A DNA stretch of 9,220 nt from a bacterium (GTDB lineage: Bacteria > Actinomycetota > Acidimicrobiia > UBA5794 > ZC4RG35), in contig JAPPKR010000036.1 in the NCBI GenBank assembly GCA_028819835.1, positions 1 through 9,220 of the forward strand, read 5' to 3'. This document shows, one piece after another, positions 1 to 7,328 of the stretch. A program made the position numbers and the translations under genes. Under the pieces are notes generated by a model. It was not told the DNA's origin, did no database searches, and saw only the letters and a list, made by a program, of their open reading frames with translations. Within the stretch, counting starts at the first letter, position 1; each line of letters starts with the position of its first letter.

Positions 1-1546
1 CTTCTTCCGGCGCCAACTGGTCCTCCTCCTCGAGGTCTCCCATCACCTCGCTCCGTGGGAGAAGGGTGGCGATCAGCGATAACTCCTCTTCTCCCCGGAC
101 GATGTTCAGAACCAGGCGATCGCCCGGCACGCGATGGCGGATACGGGCAGCCAAGTCGCTTATCCCCGTCACCGGACGGTCGTCCACCGCCACGATCACA
201 TCCCCGACCATCAGCCCTGCCGTCTCCGCTCCGGAACCGGGAAAGACCTCCATGATCTCCACCCCCGCATCTCCCTGGGAGTCCCGACCGCTGACTCCCA
301 GGAAGGTGGTGTGGACAGGCTCTCCCGCTATGAGAGCCTCCGCCACTCGATAAGCCACGTCAACGGGGACTGCGAACCCCACCCCCTGGAATTCCACCGG
401 CTCCAAGGTAGTGGAATCAGTAAAGATGGAGACGTTTATACCGATCAGCCGGCCGTAGCGATCCGCCAGGGCTCCACCCGAGTTGCCCGGATACAGCACT
501 GCGTCACTCTGGATGAGGAGCTTTCCGTCCAATATCCGATCGGTGGCGCTGATCACTCCCCCCGTCACCGACGACACCAGACCCCAGGGACTCCCCACCG
601 CCACCACTATCTGTCCGACCCGCAATCGCTGTCCCAGGGCCAGTTCGGCCGGTGTCAAACCGGACCTCCCTACCTTCACCACCGCCACGTCGCTGTCGGG
701 ATCGGTTCCCACCACCTCGCCGGGCAACCGATCCCCGTTGGAGAGCCGGACGGTCAAGTCAGCTTCTCCGGATACCACGGTTTCCACCACGTGGGCGGCA
801 GTGAATATGTATCCCTGGCTGTCGAATATCACCCCGCTGCCCGCGCCTTGTTCGAAGATGTTCTCACTGGTGATCTCAAAGTGGACCACAGAAGGAATCA
901 GCCGGTCGGCCACATCCGCCACCGGTTCATCGGTAACCACCAGGTCCGGCGGAGACACCTCATCCGCAACAGGCTGAGTCGTCGCAGTGGTGGTGGGCGC
1001 TGGCGCTGCGGTAGTGGCGGGAAGCGTAGTGGTGGTGGGCGCCGAGGTAGAAGTGGTAACCGTCTCAGGCGTGGTTGCCACCGGTACCTGTTCGGAGACC
1101 GGGTCCTCCGCCACCGGACCGGGAAAGAAGAGGCCAGCTACGAATCCGGCCAGAAGCAGGGCTGTTCCAGCCGCAGCCATCATCTTCCAGCCCATCCCCC
1201 GGAGGGTGCTCCCCCTGACCGAAAGGCGGGACGGTTCGGAGGCTATGGATTCAACCGGGCCGCGCCCGGTCTCAACCTGGGACGGGTCCTCTGGGGGGTC
1301 CTCTCCGCTCGTCACGCCCTCGGTAGAGACGCGGTCTTGTTCCAGCCGCTCACCCTCAGTGGAACCACCCTCCGCCGCCAACTCCTCTCCCTCCCTGGAG
1401 ACAACCTCCCCCTCCAACCCCTCACCATCGAAGTCCGCCATAGGTCCACCCTCTTCCGAAGAGTCAAGGGGCGCCCTGGGATGATCTTCATCCGGTGCAC
1501 AGGACTCTTCTTCGGACGAGGGCTCTAGTGGCAGGTTTTCCGTCAT
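1..1546 (-). CDS. Membrane-anchored HtrA-like serine protease with PDZ domain (S1C family), 3' end outside window
   Basis: The reading frame opens at ATG 1544-1546 and stays open for 515 codons to the left edge, so the C-terminus is missing. Residues 1-117 are a Glu-rich, probably cytoplasmic region; about 122-141 form one membrane anchor (MMAAAGTALLLAGFVAGLFF); about 155-193 are a Thr/Pro/Ala-rich linker; about 200-400 are a trypsin-like protease; 416-496 are a PDZ domain; an acidic tail follows. The catalytic triad is visible: His252 (TAAHVV), Asp286 (DSDVAVVKV), Ser356 (PGNSGG). HtrA proteases degrade or refold damaged exported proteins outside the membrane. The motif before the nucleophile reads LYPGNSGGAL rather than the common INPGNSGGPL. 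An in-frame stop (TGA, 1583-1585) lies upstream with no other start between, which supports this ATG. It lies 58 bases after the sensor kinase gene, as pepD follows mprB in mycobacteria. Family assignment is firm; the substrate is unknown. Confidence 0.95.
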   Translation of the reverse strand, partial: MTENLPLEPSSEEESCAPDEDHPRAPLDSSEEGGPMADFDGEGLEGEVVSREGEELAAEGGSTEGERLEQDRVSTEGVTSGEDPPEDPSQVETGRGPVESIASEPSRLSVRGSTLRGMGWKMMAAAGTALLLAGFVAGLFFPGPVAEDPVSEQVPVATTPETVTTSTSAPTTTTLPATTAAPAPTTTATTQPVADEVSPPDLVVTDEPVADVADRLIPSVVHFEITSENIFEQGAGSGVIFDSQGYIFTAAHVVETVVSGEADLTVRLSNGDRLPGEVVGTDPDSDVAVVKVGRSGLTPAELALGQRLRVGQIVVAVGSPWGLVSSVTGGVISATDRILDGKLLIQSDAVLYPGNSGGALADRYGRLIGINVSIFTDSTTLEPVEFQGVGFAVPVDVAYRVAEALIAGEPVHTTFLGVSGRDSQGDAGVEIMEVFPGSGAETAGLMVGDVIVAVDDRPVTGISDLAARIRHRVPGDRLVLNIVRGEEELSLIATLLPRSEVMGDLEEEDQLAPEE

Positions 1547-1555
1547 TACAAGTTG

Positions 1556-1561
1556 GTTATA
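1556..1561 (-). promoter_or_regulatory. Possible -10 element of the HtrA-like protease gene
   Basis: The minus strand reads TATAAC here, 9 bases before the ATG at 1546, in a locally AT-richer 58-base gap between the kinase stop and the protease start. A TGACGG about 18 bases upstream is a weak -35 candidate. No Shine-Dalgarno sequence is visible before the ATG, so a near-leaderless transcript is possible. It suggests the protease can be transcribed apart from the regulator and kinase. This is motif reading only. Confidence 0.4.
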
Positions 1562-1604
1562 GCCGAGTTTATGGTAAAGCCGTCATAAAGGCGCCGAGGC
1601 CAAC

Positions 1605-2774
1605 CTAGTCGAGGGGATTGACGTCGGGAGGCGCCGCACCCGTCATCACCTCGCGTGAGGGGATCCACACCACCATCACCGTTCCCCCCTCCTGCCTGCC
1701 CAGGGCAGCCAACGCGCCTCCGTGCAACTCCGCCAGGTGCCGGGCTATGGCCAATCCCAGCCCCCCTCCCGAGGGAGAGTCTCCTGACAGCAGAGCGGGA
1801 TCGAGACCGGGACCCCGGTCCGCCACCGTCATCCATGCCCAGCCGTCACTCTCGCCACAGCTGAGTTCGAGGAGGCTCCCCGGCGGGGAGGCCGCGATGG
1901 CGTTGTCGAGGAGGTTCTCCAATATGCGGACCAGGGCAAGCCCGTCTCCCGACACGGGGGTGGGACGGGTGTCCACCACCACTCTCATGTCCCTCTCTTC
2001 GGCCAACGGCTCCGTCGCCTGAGCGGTGGAGACCAGGAGATCGGCCAGATCCACCTCGGAGATCTTGGCGAAGCCCACTTCCAGCCGGGCCGCCTCCAGC
2101 AGGCGGTCGATCATCTCCGACATCCTTCGAGCGGCGCGGGACACCACTTCCCCCGTCTCCCTCCAGTCGTCCACCGTGGCGTCGGAGTCGGCCAGGCTCA
2201 CCTCCAGGTTGGACCGGATCACCGCCAAGGGATTGCGAAGATCGTGGGAGGTGGAGGCCAAGAACTGCTGCTGCAGTCGGAACGACCCGCTGAGGCGGTC
2301 AAGCATGGCGTCGAAGGTCCCGGCCAGCCGGGTCAGCTCGTCGTCGGGTCCCGAGAGGTTGATGCGCCGAGTCAGGTCTTGGGCCTGTATGTTCTCGGCC
2401 ACTTCCCGGATCCTGTTTATGGGACGAAGGCTCCGGCCGGCGAGAAACCAACCCATCACCAGGCTGAGCAGGAACATCCAGAACAGCCCCCACAGGATGG
2501 GGCCGGTGATGTCCTCGAGGATCCGCTCCCGGAGCACGGTCTCCACGGTCTGGAACTGCCTCATCTCCAACTGGGGAATGATGAAGCGCACTCCTCCCCT
2601 GATAACCGTCTCCCCCGGCCTCAGCACCAGGCCCATCACTCGTTCGTTTCGAAGGCCGTGGCGGATCACGAAGAAAATGGTTATCACTGCGGCCGAACCC
2701 AGTGCGAACACCAACACCGAGGAGAGCACCGAGAGACGGAAGCGGATGGAGTGGATTACCGAAGGCAGCCTCAT
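1605..2774 (-). CDS. Two-component sensor histidine kinase with HAMP domain
   Basis: A 389-residue membrane kinase that autophosphorylates on histidine and passes phosphate to the regulator encoded just upstream. TM1 lies at about 13-37 and TM2 at about 92-111, so the extracytoplasmic loop is only about 55 residues. HAMP covers about 112-165 and HisKA about 167-232, with the H-box SHDLRNPL (phospho-acceptor His177). The HATPase_c domain shows the N-box ILENLLDNA (Asn287, Asn291), G1 box DRGPGL (319-324) and G2 box GGGLGLAIARH. All catalytic motifs are intact. The start ATG overlaps the regulator stop by 4 bases (ATGA), so translational coupling is expected. The protease gene downstream suggests an envelope-stress signal, as for MprB. 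MprB, however, has a much larger extracytoplasmic domain, so the sensing mode may differ. The ligand cannot be read from the sequence. Confidence 0.95.
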   Translation of the reverse strand: MRLPSVIHSIRFRLSVLSSVLVFALGSAAVITIFFVIRHGLRNERVMGLVLRPGETVIRGGVRFIIPQLEMRQFQTVETVLRERILEDITGPILWGLFWMFLLSLVMGWFLAGRSLRPINRIREVAENIQAQDLTRRINLSGPDDELTRLAGTFDAMLDRLSGSFRLQQQFLASTSHDLRNPLAVIRSNLEVSLADSDATVDDWRETGEVVSRAARRMSEMIDRLLEAARLEVGFAKISEVDLADLLVSTAQATEPLAEERDMRVVVDTRPTPVSGDGLALVRILENLLDNAIAASPPGSLLELSCGESDGWAWMTVADRGPGLDPALLSGDSPSGGGLGLAIARHLAELHGGALAALGRQEGGTVMVVWIPSREVMTGAAPPDVNPLD

Positions 2775-3469
2775 GAGGTCCGCACGGGATGTTCGTCTTC
2801 CGACAGCGCGTATCCTCTCCCCGGAACCGTGTTGATGACCGGCGGGTCCCCCAGTTTCTTACGCAGGTTGGAGAGGGTCATCCGCACGGTGTTGGTGAAG
2901 GGGTCGGCGGCCTCGTCCCACACATGCTCCAAGAGCGTCTCCTGGGAGAGCACCTGACCCGCCCGGGTCATGAGGTATTCCAGCAGGGAGAACTCCTTGG
3001 CTGTCAACCGAAGGGACCGGCCGCCGCGGGAAGCCTCGAAGCGGGTGGTGTCCAGTCGCAGATCCCCCACCTCCAACACCGGACTCGTGTCCTCCTCTCG
3101 ACGGAGAACCGCCCGGACCCGGGCTTGGAGTTCAGCAAAGGCAAACGGCTTCACCAGGTAGTCATCCGCTCCCGCGTCGAGGCCTCCCACCCGGTCCTCC
3201 ACCGCGTCGCGGGCGGTGAGCATCAACACACGGGGTGCCCGCCTCTCGAAGGTGATGTGCGATCCGTCGACCAGGCTTCGACAGAGGTCCACTCCCTGGC
3301 CATCCGGCATGTTCCAATCGAGGATCACCAGGTCGTAGCCCGCCGAGACCAACCGGAGGGAAGCCTCTTCCAGGGTGTAAGCCACATCCACCGCGTAGCG
3401 GCTGCGCCGCAGTCCCCGGGCGATGGCGTTGGCCAGATCGGCCTCGTCCTCCACGACCAGAAGTCTCAT
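2771..3469 (-). CDS. OmpR/PhoB-family response regulator
   Basis: A 232-residue DNA-binding regulator and partner of the downstream kinase. The receiver domain (about 1-120) has the acidic pair Glu7/Asp8, phospho-acceptor Asp51 (VILDWNMPD), Thr85 (LMLTARD) and Lys107-Pro108 (YLVKPF). A winged-helix trans_reg_C domain covers about 130-227 (LTAKEFSLLEYL, VRMTLSNLRKKL, INTVPGRGYAL). The spacing from Asp51 to Thr85 is 34 residues, against about 28-29 in OmpR and PhoB, so there is a short insertion around residues 66-79 (LVDGSHITFERRAP). The gene begins an RR-HK-protease cluster and shares a 78-base divergent region with the M20 gene. No clear Shine-Dalgarno sequence lies before ATG 3469, but a TATTTT sits exactly 7 bases upstream, so the mRNA may be leaderless. 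Gene order suggests an MprA-like role; autoregulation is likely but not shown. Confidence 0.96.
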   Translation of the reverse strand: MRLLVVEDEADLANAIARGLRRSRYAVDVAYTLEEASLRLVSAGYDLVILDWNMPDGQGVDLCRSLVDGSHITFERRAPRVLMLTARDAVEDRVGGLDAGADDYLVKPFAFAELQARVRAVLRREEDTSPVLEVGDLRLDTTRFEASRGGRSLRLTAKEFSLLEYLMTRAGQVLSQETLLEHVWDEAADPFTNTVRMTLSNLRKKLGDPPVINTVPGRGYALSEDEHPVRTS

Positions 3470-3476
3470 ACACCGA

Positions 3477-3482
3477 AAAATA
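3477..3482 (-). promoter_or_regulatory. Putative -10 element (leaderless) of the response regulator gene
   Basis: The minus strand reads TATTTT, followed by 7 bases (TCGGTGT) and then the ATG at 3469. A start codon 7 bases after a TANNNT hexamer would sit at or next to the transcription start, which fits leaderless transcription, common in Actinobacteria. No -35 consensus is evident. The same spacing occurs at 3535-3540 and 7329-7334. Confidence 0.45.
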
Positions 3483-3515
3483 CCCTTGCGGCGGAGAAAT
3501 GCGATATGCCCTGAT

Positions 3516-3534
3516 CCCGCCCGGGCCCGGCGGG
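3516..3534. repeat. GC-rich inverted repeat in the divergent intergenic region
   Basis: CCCGCC (3516-3521) is repeated in inverted form as GGCGGG (3529-3534) around a 7-base centre. It abuts the putative -10 hexamer of the M20 gene (3535-3540), so it fills the -35/-10 spacer. It could be an operator for a dimeric repressor or simply GC-rich sequence. There is no T-run on either side, so it is not a typical intrinsic terminator. Confidence 0.4.
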
Positions 3535-3540
3535 TAGCAT
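3535..3540 (+). promoter_or_regulatory. Putative -10 element (leaderless) of the M20 peptidase gene
   Basis: TAGCAT is followed by 7 bases (CCTGGCC) and then the ATG at 3548. There is no Shine-Dalgarno sequence before the ATG. The identical hexamer and identical 7-base spacing precede the GTG at 7342, which argues against chance for both. The -35 region is not recognisable. Confidence 0.5.
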
Positions 3541-3547
3541 CCTGGCC

Positions 3548-4714
3548 ATGTCAAGATTCCGAGGCGCCGCCGACCGGTCGCGCATCCGCTCCCTCCTGGA
3601 ACAGTTCGTGAGCATCCATTCGGTGAACCCCGCGCTCGACGGAGGGCCGGGCGAGGCGGAAATGGCCACCGCCCTGTTCGATTACCTGGAGGCGGCCGGG
3701 ATGAATCCTCATCGTCAGCAGGTCGCTCCGGGTGGGCGGGACAACATACTCGCCAGCCTGGAGGGCTCCGCCGGGGGGCCTCTGGTGATGTGGCAGGCCC
3801 ATCTTGACACCGTCACGCCCTCGGGGAAGGCTTGGCCCGAGGCGGTGGTGGAAGGGACGCGGGTTCATGGGCGGGGAGCCTGCGACACCAAGGGCTCCCT
3901 GGTCGCCATGGTGGAGGCTCTGCACATGGCGTCGGCCCTCGATCCAAGCGAGCGCTGTTCCATCCTGTTCGTGGGAGGTATAGACGAAGAGGTGTCCGGC
4001 ATGGGGGCAATGGCCCTGTGCAGGGAACGGTCCGACATCGACATGGCCATTGTGGGGGAACCAACCGGACTGGAATTGGCCACCGCCCACAAGGGTGTGC
4101 TGCGCTTCGAGATCGAGACGATCGGCTCCCCATCCCACTCCTCCAAGCCCCATCTGGGGGTGAACGCCATCCACAGAATGTCCCGGGTGCTCGATGCCCT
4201 GGAGAACCAATACATTCCCACCTTGGCAGAGATCCGCCACCCGCTGGTGGGAAGCCCGACCATCAACACCTCCCTGATCCGGGGAGGCACGGCGTTCAAT
4301 ATCGTCCCGGCCCAGTGCGTGATCGGCATCGACCGTCGCGTCAATCCGGGGGAAGACTCCGAGGAGATCCTCGCTGACATATCGGAACTGCTGGCCCGCC
4401 TGGCGGAAGAAGGCATTGAGACGCGGCTGCACAAGGAGTTCCTGGATATGGGACCCCTGGACACCCCTGTCGACCACCCCTTGGTGAAGGTCCTGCAGAC
4501 AGCACGCCGTTCCATCCTCGGTGATCCGGGGAAGCCGATCGGGGTCCCCTATGGAACGGATGGCGCCTGGTTCGCCCCCCAAGGCATACCTTCGGTGATC
4601 TTCGGGCCGGGCTCGATCGATCAGGCCCACTCCGACGAGGAGTGGGTGGAGATCGAGGACACCGCCCTAGCCGCCGAGATCATCGCCGAGACCGCCGTGC
4701 TGATGGCGGGTTGA
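3548..4714 (+). CDS. M20 family metallopeptidase / N-acyl amino acid deacylase, ArgE-DapE-like
   Basis: A 388-residue cytosolic, probably dinuclear zinc hydrolase that cleaves an amide bond of an N-acylated amino acid or small peptide. Metal and catalytic residues match the family: His85 and Asp87 (AHLDTV), bridging Asp113 (GACDTKG), general base and ligand Glu147-Glu148 (GGIDEEVSG), Glu171 (VGEPT) and His361 (IDQAHSDEEWVE). The catalytic domain is split by the dimerisation/lid domain at about 183-295 (SHSSKPHLGVNAIHRM, and GGTAFNIVPAQC). The C-terminal GPGSIDQAH motif resembles ArgE (acetylornithine deacetylase) more than carboxypeptidase G2. No arginine or lysine biosynthesis gene is nearby, so a true ArgE or DapE role is not supported by context. 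There is no signal peptide. It is divergent from the response regulator and its stop lies 4 bases from the stop of the convergent dehydrogenase. The fold is certain; the substrate is open. Confidence 0.93.
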   Translation: MSRFRGAADRSRIRSLLEQFVSIHSVNPALDGGPGEAEMATALFDYLEAAGMNPHRQQVAPGGRDNILASLEGSAGGPLVMWQAHLDTVTPSGKAWPEAVVEGTRVHGRGACDTKGSLVAMVEALHMASALDPSERCSILFVGGIDEEVSGMGAMALCRERSDIDMAIVGEPTGLELATAHKGVLRFEIETIGSPSHSSKPHLGVNAIHRMSRVLDALENQYIPTLAEIRHPLVGSPTINTSLIRGGTAFNIVPAQCVIGIDRRVNPGEDSEEILADISELLARLAEEGIETRLHKEFLDMGPLDTPVDHPLVKVLQTARRSILGDPGKPIGVPYGTDGAWFAPQGIPSVIFGPGSIDQAHSDEEWVEIEDTALAAEIIAETAVLMAG

Positions 4715-4718
4715 TCTC

Positions 4719-5570
4719 CTAGCTTTTGGGAAGGTCGTATACCTGGGCGGTGTAGGCGCCGTCCACCACCAGGTTGATCCCGCTCACATAGCGGGCGTCG
4801 TCGGAGGCCAGATACAGGAACGCAGAGGCTATGTCGTCGGTGGCGGCCAGGCGGTTCATCGGCACCACCGGGAACCCTTCGGCCCGCCATTTGTCCATCA
4901 ACTCCTCGCCGGCGATGTCCACCGACTGCTGGGTGTCGGCCGGCCCGGGGCTGACGCAGTTGGCCCGGATGTTCCAGGGCGCCAGTTCCACCGCGATCGC
5001 CTTGGCCAGCGAGACGATCGCCGCCTTGGCCACGCAGTAGGCCGTGAAGTTTCGCCCGTGCCCGAGGGCGCTGATGGATGAGGTGAGGAGGATCACCCCT
5101 CCGCCGGTCTCCTTCATCGCCTGCGCCGCCCGCTGCGACAGCGTAAAGTAGGCGTCCAGGTTGACCGACATCACCCGACGCCAGTCATCGTTGCTCATCT
5201 CTATGAAGGGAACTTGTACCCAGGCCGCGGCGTTGGAGATCAGCACGTCAAGCCGCGGGTCCACCGCCAGCGCCTGTTCGATCGCCGACTCGCAGGCCTC
5301 CGTCTCGCCCAGGTCAACGCAGATGGGGACCGGGTTGGCCCCCAGTTCCGCCACTACGGGCGTCACCGCCTCCAGGCGTTCGGGCCGTCGGTCCACCAGG
5401 TACAGGTTGGCAGCCCCCTCCGCCGCGAAACGCTCGGCCGTCCGGCGTCCGAAGCCACTCCCCGCCCCGGTGATGAAGACATTCTTACCTGTAAAGCGGG
5501 CACTCTCGGAGGACCCCGGTCCTCCGTGTGCGGCGGGTGTGCGGGCCTGGGTTCTGATACTGCGGGACAT
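4719..5570 (-). CDS. Short-chain dehydrogenase/reductase (classical SDR, NAD-type)
   Basis: A 283-residue Rossmann-fold oxidoreductase. From the chosen start, the cofactor loop TGAGSGFG is at 34-41, Asp60 at the end of beta-2 (LVDRR) predicts NAD(H) over NADP(H), NAAA follows at 113-116 in place of NNAG, and the tetrad Asn137, Ser165, Tyr178 and Lys182 (YCVAK) is complete. The C-terminal YVSGINLVVDGAY is typical of classical SDRs. ATG 5568-5570 is preferred because GGAGGG lies 6 bases upstream. An in-frame ATG 30 bases further upstream (5600) would overlap the hydrolase and lacks this signal. The stop codon of the hydrolase (TAA, 5572-5574) lies inside the Shine-Dalgarno spacer, so the two genes are probably cotranscribed and translationally coupled. 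The substrate, likely a secondary alcohol or ketone, cannot be read from the sequence. Confidence 0.92.
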   Translation of the reverse strand: MSRSIRTQARTPAAHGGPGSSESARFTGKNVFITGAGSGFGRRTAERFAAEGAANLYLVDRRPERLEAVTPVVAELGANPVPICVDLGETEACESAIEQALAVDPRLDVLISNAAAWVQVPFIEMSNDDWRRVMSVNLDAYFTLSQRAAQAMKETGGGVILLTSSISALGHGRNFTAYCVAKAAIVSLAKAIAVELAPWNIRANCVSPGPADTQQSVDIAGEELMDKWRAEGFPVVPMNRLAATDDIASAFLYLASDDARYVSGINLVVDGAYTAQVYDLPKS

Positions 5571-5571
5571 C

Positions 5572-7304
5572 TTATCCCTCCAAGACGGGGAGAGTGACAC
5601 TGGTGGGGTGGGACGGGTTGTGAAGGACGGTCTGGGTCGCCGGACGTCCGGCGGTGGAAGGCTCGGCGAACAGCGGGCCGCCGGTGTTCATGTTACGGTC
5701 CCACTGGGGGAAGTCGGAGCTCCCCAACACCAGCCGCAGGCGATGTCCGGCCGGGACCAGGGCGCCCACGGGACCCAACTCGATCGTGTACCGGTAGACC
5801 CTGTCCGGCCGGATTGGACTTGGATCGGAAAACGAGTCCCGGTACCGGGCCCGGATGATCCCCTCCTGCAGGTTGGTGGAGACGCCGGATGGGTCACGAC
5901 GCACAGTCGGGCAGTCCAGTCGGTGTCGGCGGCAGTGGTGGCTGCCCACAGAGTGACCCTCACGTCACCCATAAGGGTCATCTCCCGGCCCAGGGGCTCG
6001 GAGGTGTACACCAGCACCATCCGGGAGGCTTCCGCCACGTGTTGGTCGGCCGGCCCCATCGGGGTGATCGTGTCGAAGCAGCAGGAGTGGCCGCCCTGGC
6101 TGGGGGTGGCGAGGGCTGGATCGTAGACGAACAGGTCGGGAGGCTCCTCGCCGGGACCCTGTCGGCTCAGTGAGCCATCCCCGAACTTGGAGTTGGCCCG
6201 ACCGCCCGAGTGGATGAACCAGTCCTGGTGCTCGACGCCCGAGGGAGGCCAGTCGTCGTAGTGCCGCCATCCCCCGTTGTAGAGATGGGCAGTGACCGGG
6301 CTGTCGAGCACTCCCGTGTCCCTTCCCTTGATGGTCTGGTCGAACCAGCGGATGTGCCAGTCATCGATCCCGATCGTGTCGGGAGGACGGCCCTCGGAGG
6401 ATCCCAGGGGGCTCCAGGGCATGTGCGTCCAGGGGCCGAGCAACAGTTTCTGTCCCTGCCGGGCGGCTTCGGCGCCCGCGGCGGCGCCGAGACCCGAGAA
6501 GTTGGCCACCGTCCCCGAGACGAAGACGTCGTACCAGCCACCAACGTGCAGAGCGGGAACGGTAATCCGGCTGTAGTCCTCATCGATGGACCACCGCCTC
6601 CAGTAATCGTCGTATGTGCAGTGCTCCAGCCAGTCGTAGAACCACGGTGCATAGCCATCCGACAGGGGCGGGTACTCACTGAGAGGAGTGAACCAGAACC
6701 ACCCGGGCGCCTCGGCCAGGGAAGCCCCCAGGGACTCGAAGGCGGCCCGGTTACCGGCTCTGTGGGCGGTGTCGATGGCCAGCAGGTTCGCCCAGTAGAG
6801 AATGAAAGCCAGCGAGAGCGCTCCCCCGTTGTAGGTCCATCCCTCGTAGTACTGGGAAGCCGTGAAAGCCGGAGCTATCGCAGCCAGGCTGGGAGGACGC
6901 TCGACCGCCGCCAGCAACTGGGTGGCGCCCACGTATGAAAAACCCCACATCCCGACCTGACCGTTGGAGCCCGCCAGTCGGGCCGCCCACTCCACCGTGT
7001 CGTAGCCATCGGCGCTCTCATGGAGATAGGGGTAGAACTCCCCTTCCGACGTCGCCCGGCCACGGGTGTCCTGGATGACCACCACGTACCCCTGGGAGGC
7101 GTACCAGATGGGATGGGCATGACCGAAGGGCATGGTGGCGTTCCGCTTGTCGTACGGGGAGCGCATCAGGAGCACGGGCAGGAGGGCGTCGGTCAACGGG
7201 CGGTAGACGTCGGCATACAGGGTGGTCCCGTCCCGCATCCTGGCGGGGACATCCCGCTCCACGGTGACGTCCGGCACTCCCGGCCACGGGTGCGGACCGG
7301 TCAC
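5572..7304 (-). CDS. CocE/NonD family serine hydrolase (X-Pro dipeptidyl-peptidase-like), frameshifted
   Basis: An alpha/beta-hydrolase that would cleave an ester or amide; CocE is cocaine esterase, and relatives are X-Pro peptidases and acylases. Numbered from GTG 7304, the nucleophile is Ser123 (WGFSYVGA), the acid Asp259 (GGWYDVF) and the base His294 (LLGPWTHMP). These are close to Ser117/Asp259/His287 of CocE. A C-terminal jelly-roll domain follows (LARYR-like IIRARYRD, AGHRLRL, DFPQWDRNMNTGG). This last part is in another frame: after Val470 a base is missing at about 5894/5895, and the uncorrected frame runs on to a stop near 5688. Adding one G on the minus strand (GTG-GAC) joins the parts into 577 residues, near the usual length. 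GTG 7304 has GAGGTG 8 bases upstream; ATG 7334 is an alternative. No signal peptide is seen. The gene is either a recent pseudogene or a sequencing/assembly error. Confidence 0.88.
5576..5581 (-). promoter_or_regulatory. Shine-Dalgarno sequence of the SDR gene
   Basis: The minus strand reads GGAGGG, with GGAGG placed 6 bases before ATG 5570. It is the strongest ribosome binding site in the window, and it decides the SDR start. The TAA of the upstream hydrolase lies inside the spacer, so terminating ribosomes would reach this site directly. Confidence 0.75.
5894..5895 (-). other. Single-base frameshift site in the hydrolase gene
   Basis: In the minus-strand frame, GTC GTG is followed by ACC; the conserved C-terminal part resumes if GTG is followed by GAC CCA TCC GGC. 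One G is therefore missing between 5894 and 5895. The joined product reads ...TARLCVV-DPSGVSTNLQEG..., as expected for CocE-type proteins. No slippery heptamer is present, so programmed frameshifting is unlikely. Confidence 0.85.
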
Positions 7305-7312
7305 GGGAGAAC

Positions 7313-7318
7313 CACCTC
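7313..7318 (-). promoter_or_regulatory. Shine-Dalgarno sequence supporting the GTG start of the hydrolase
   Basis: The minus strand reads GAGGTG, 8 bases before GTG 7302-7304. The rival ATG at 7334 has GAAGGG directly against it, too close to act as a ribosome binding site. It favours the GTG start, but not decisively. Confidence 0.5.
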
Positions 7319-7328
7319 GTTCATCTGA

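Noticed and set aside
990..1085. Simple-sequence repeat coding for runs of Thr.
   Set aside because: The codons vary (ACC, ACT, ACG) and it is the Thr/Pro linker of the protease, not a separate DNA repeat.
134..1528. Open plus-strand frame of 464 codons opposite the HtrA-like gene.
   Set aside because: It is antisense to a gene with a full catalytic triad, TM anchor and PDZ domain; its product is His/Arg/Gly-rich with no domain, as GC-rich antisense frames often are.
3516..3534. Intrinsic terminator between the divergent genes.
   Set aside because: No T-run follows on either strand and no gene ends there.
3551..4630. Open minus-strand frame of 359 codons opposite the M20 gene.
   Set aside because: The M20 protein on the plus strand has every metal ligand; the antisense product resembles no protein and has low-complexity composition.
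5688..5894. The 68-residue C-terminus that the hydrolase would have in the uncorrected frame.
   Set aside because: It is Gly/Ser/Trp/Pro-rich and unlike the family, while the alternative frame carries the conserved CocE C-terminal motifs.
5885..5905. Programmed ribosomal frameshift to express the full hydrolase.
   Set aside because: No slippery heptamer is present at the junction and I saw no clear downstream hairpin; a lost base explains it more simply.
5161..6126. Plus-strand frame of 321 codons across the SDR and hydrolase.
   Set aside because: It spans two genes with intact motifs on the other strand and has no recognisable domain.
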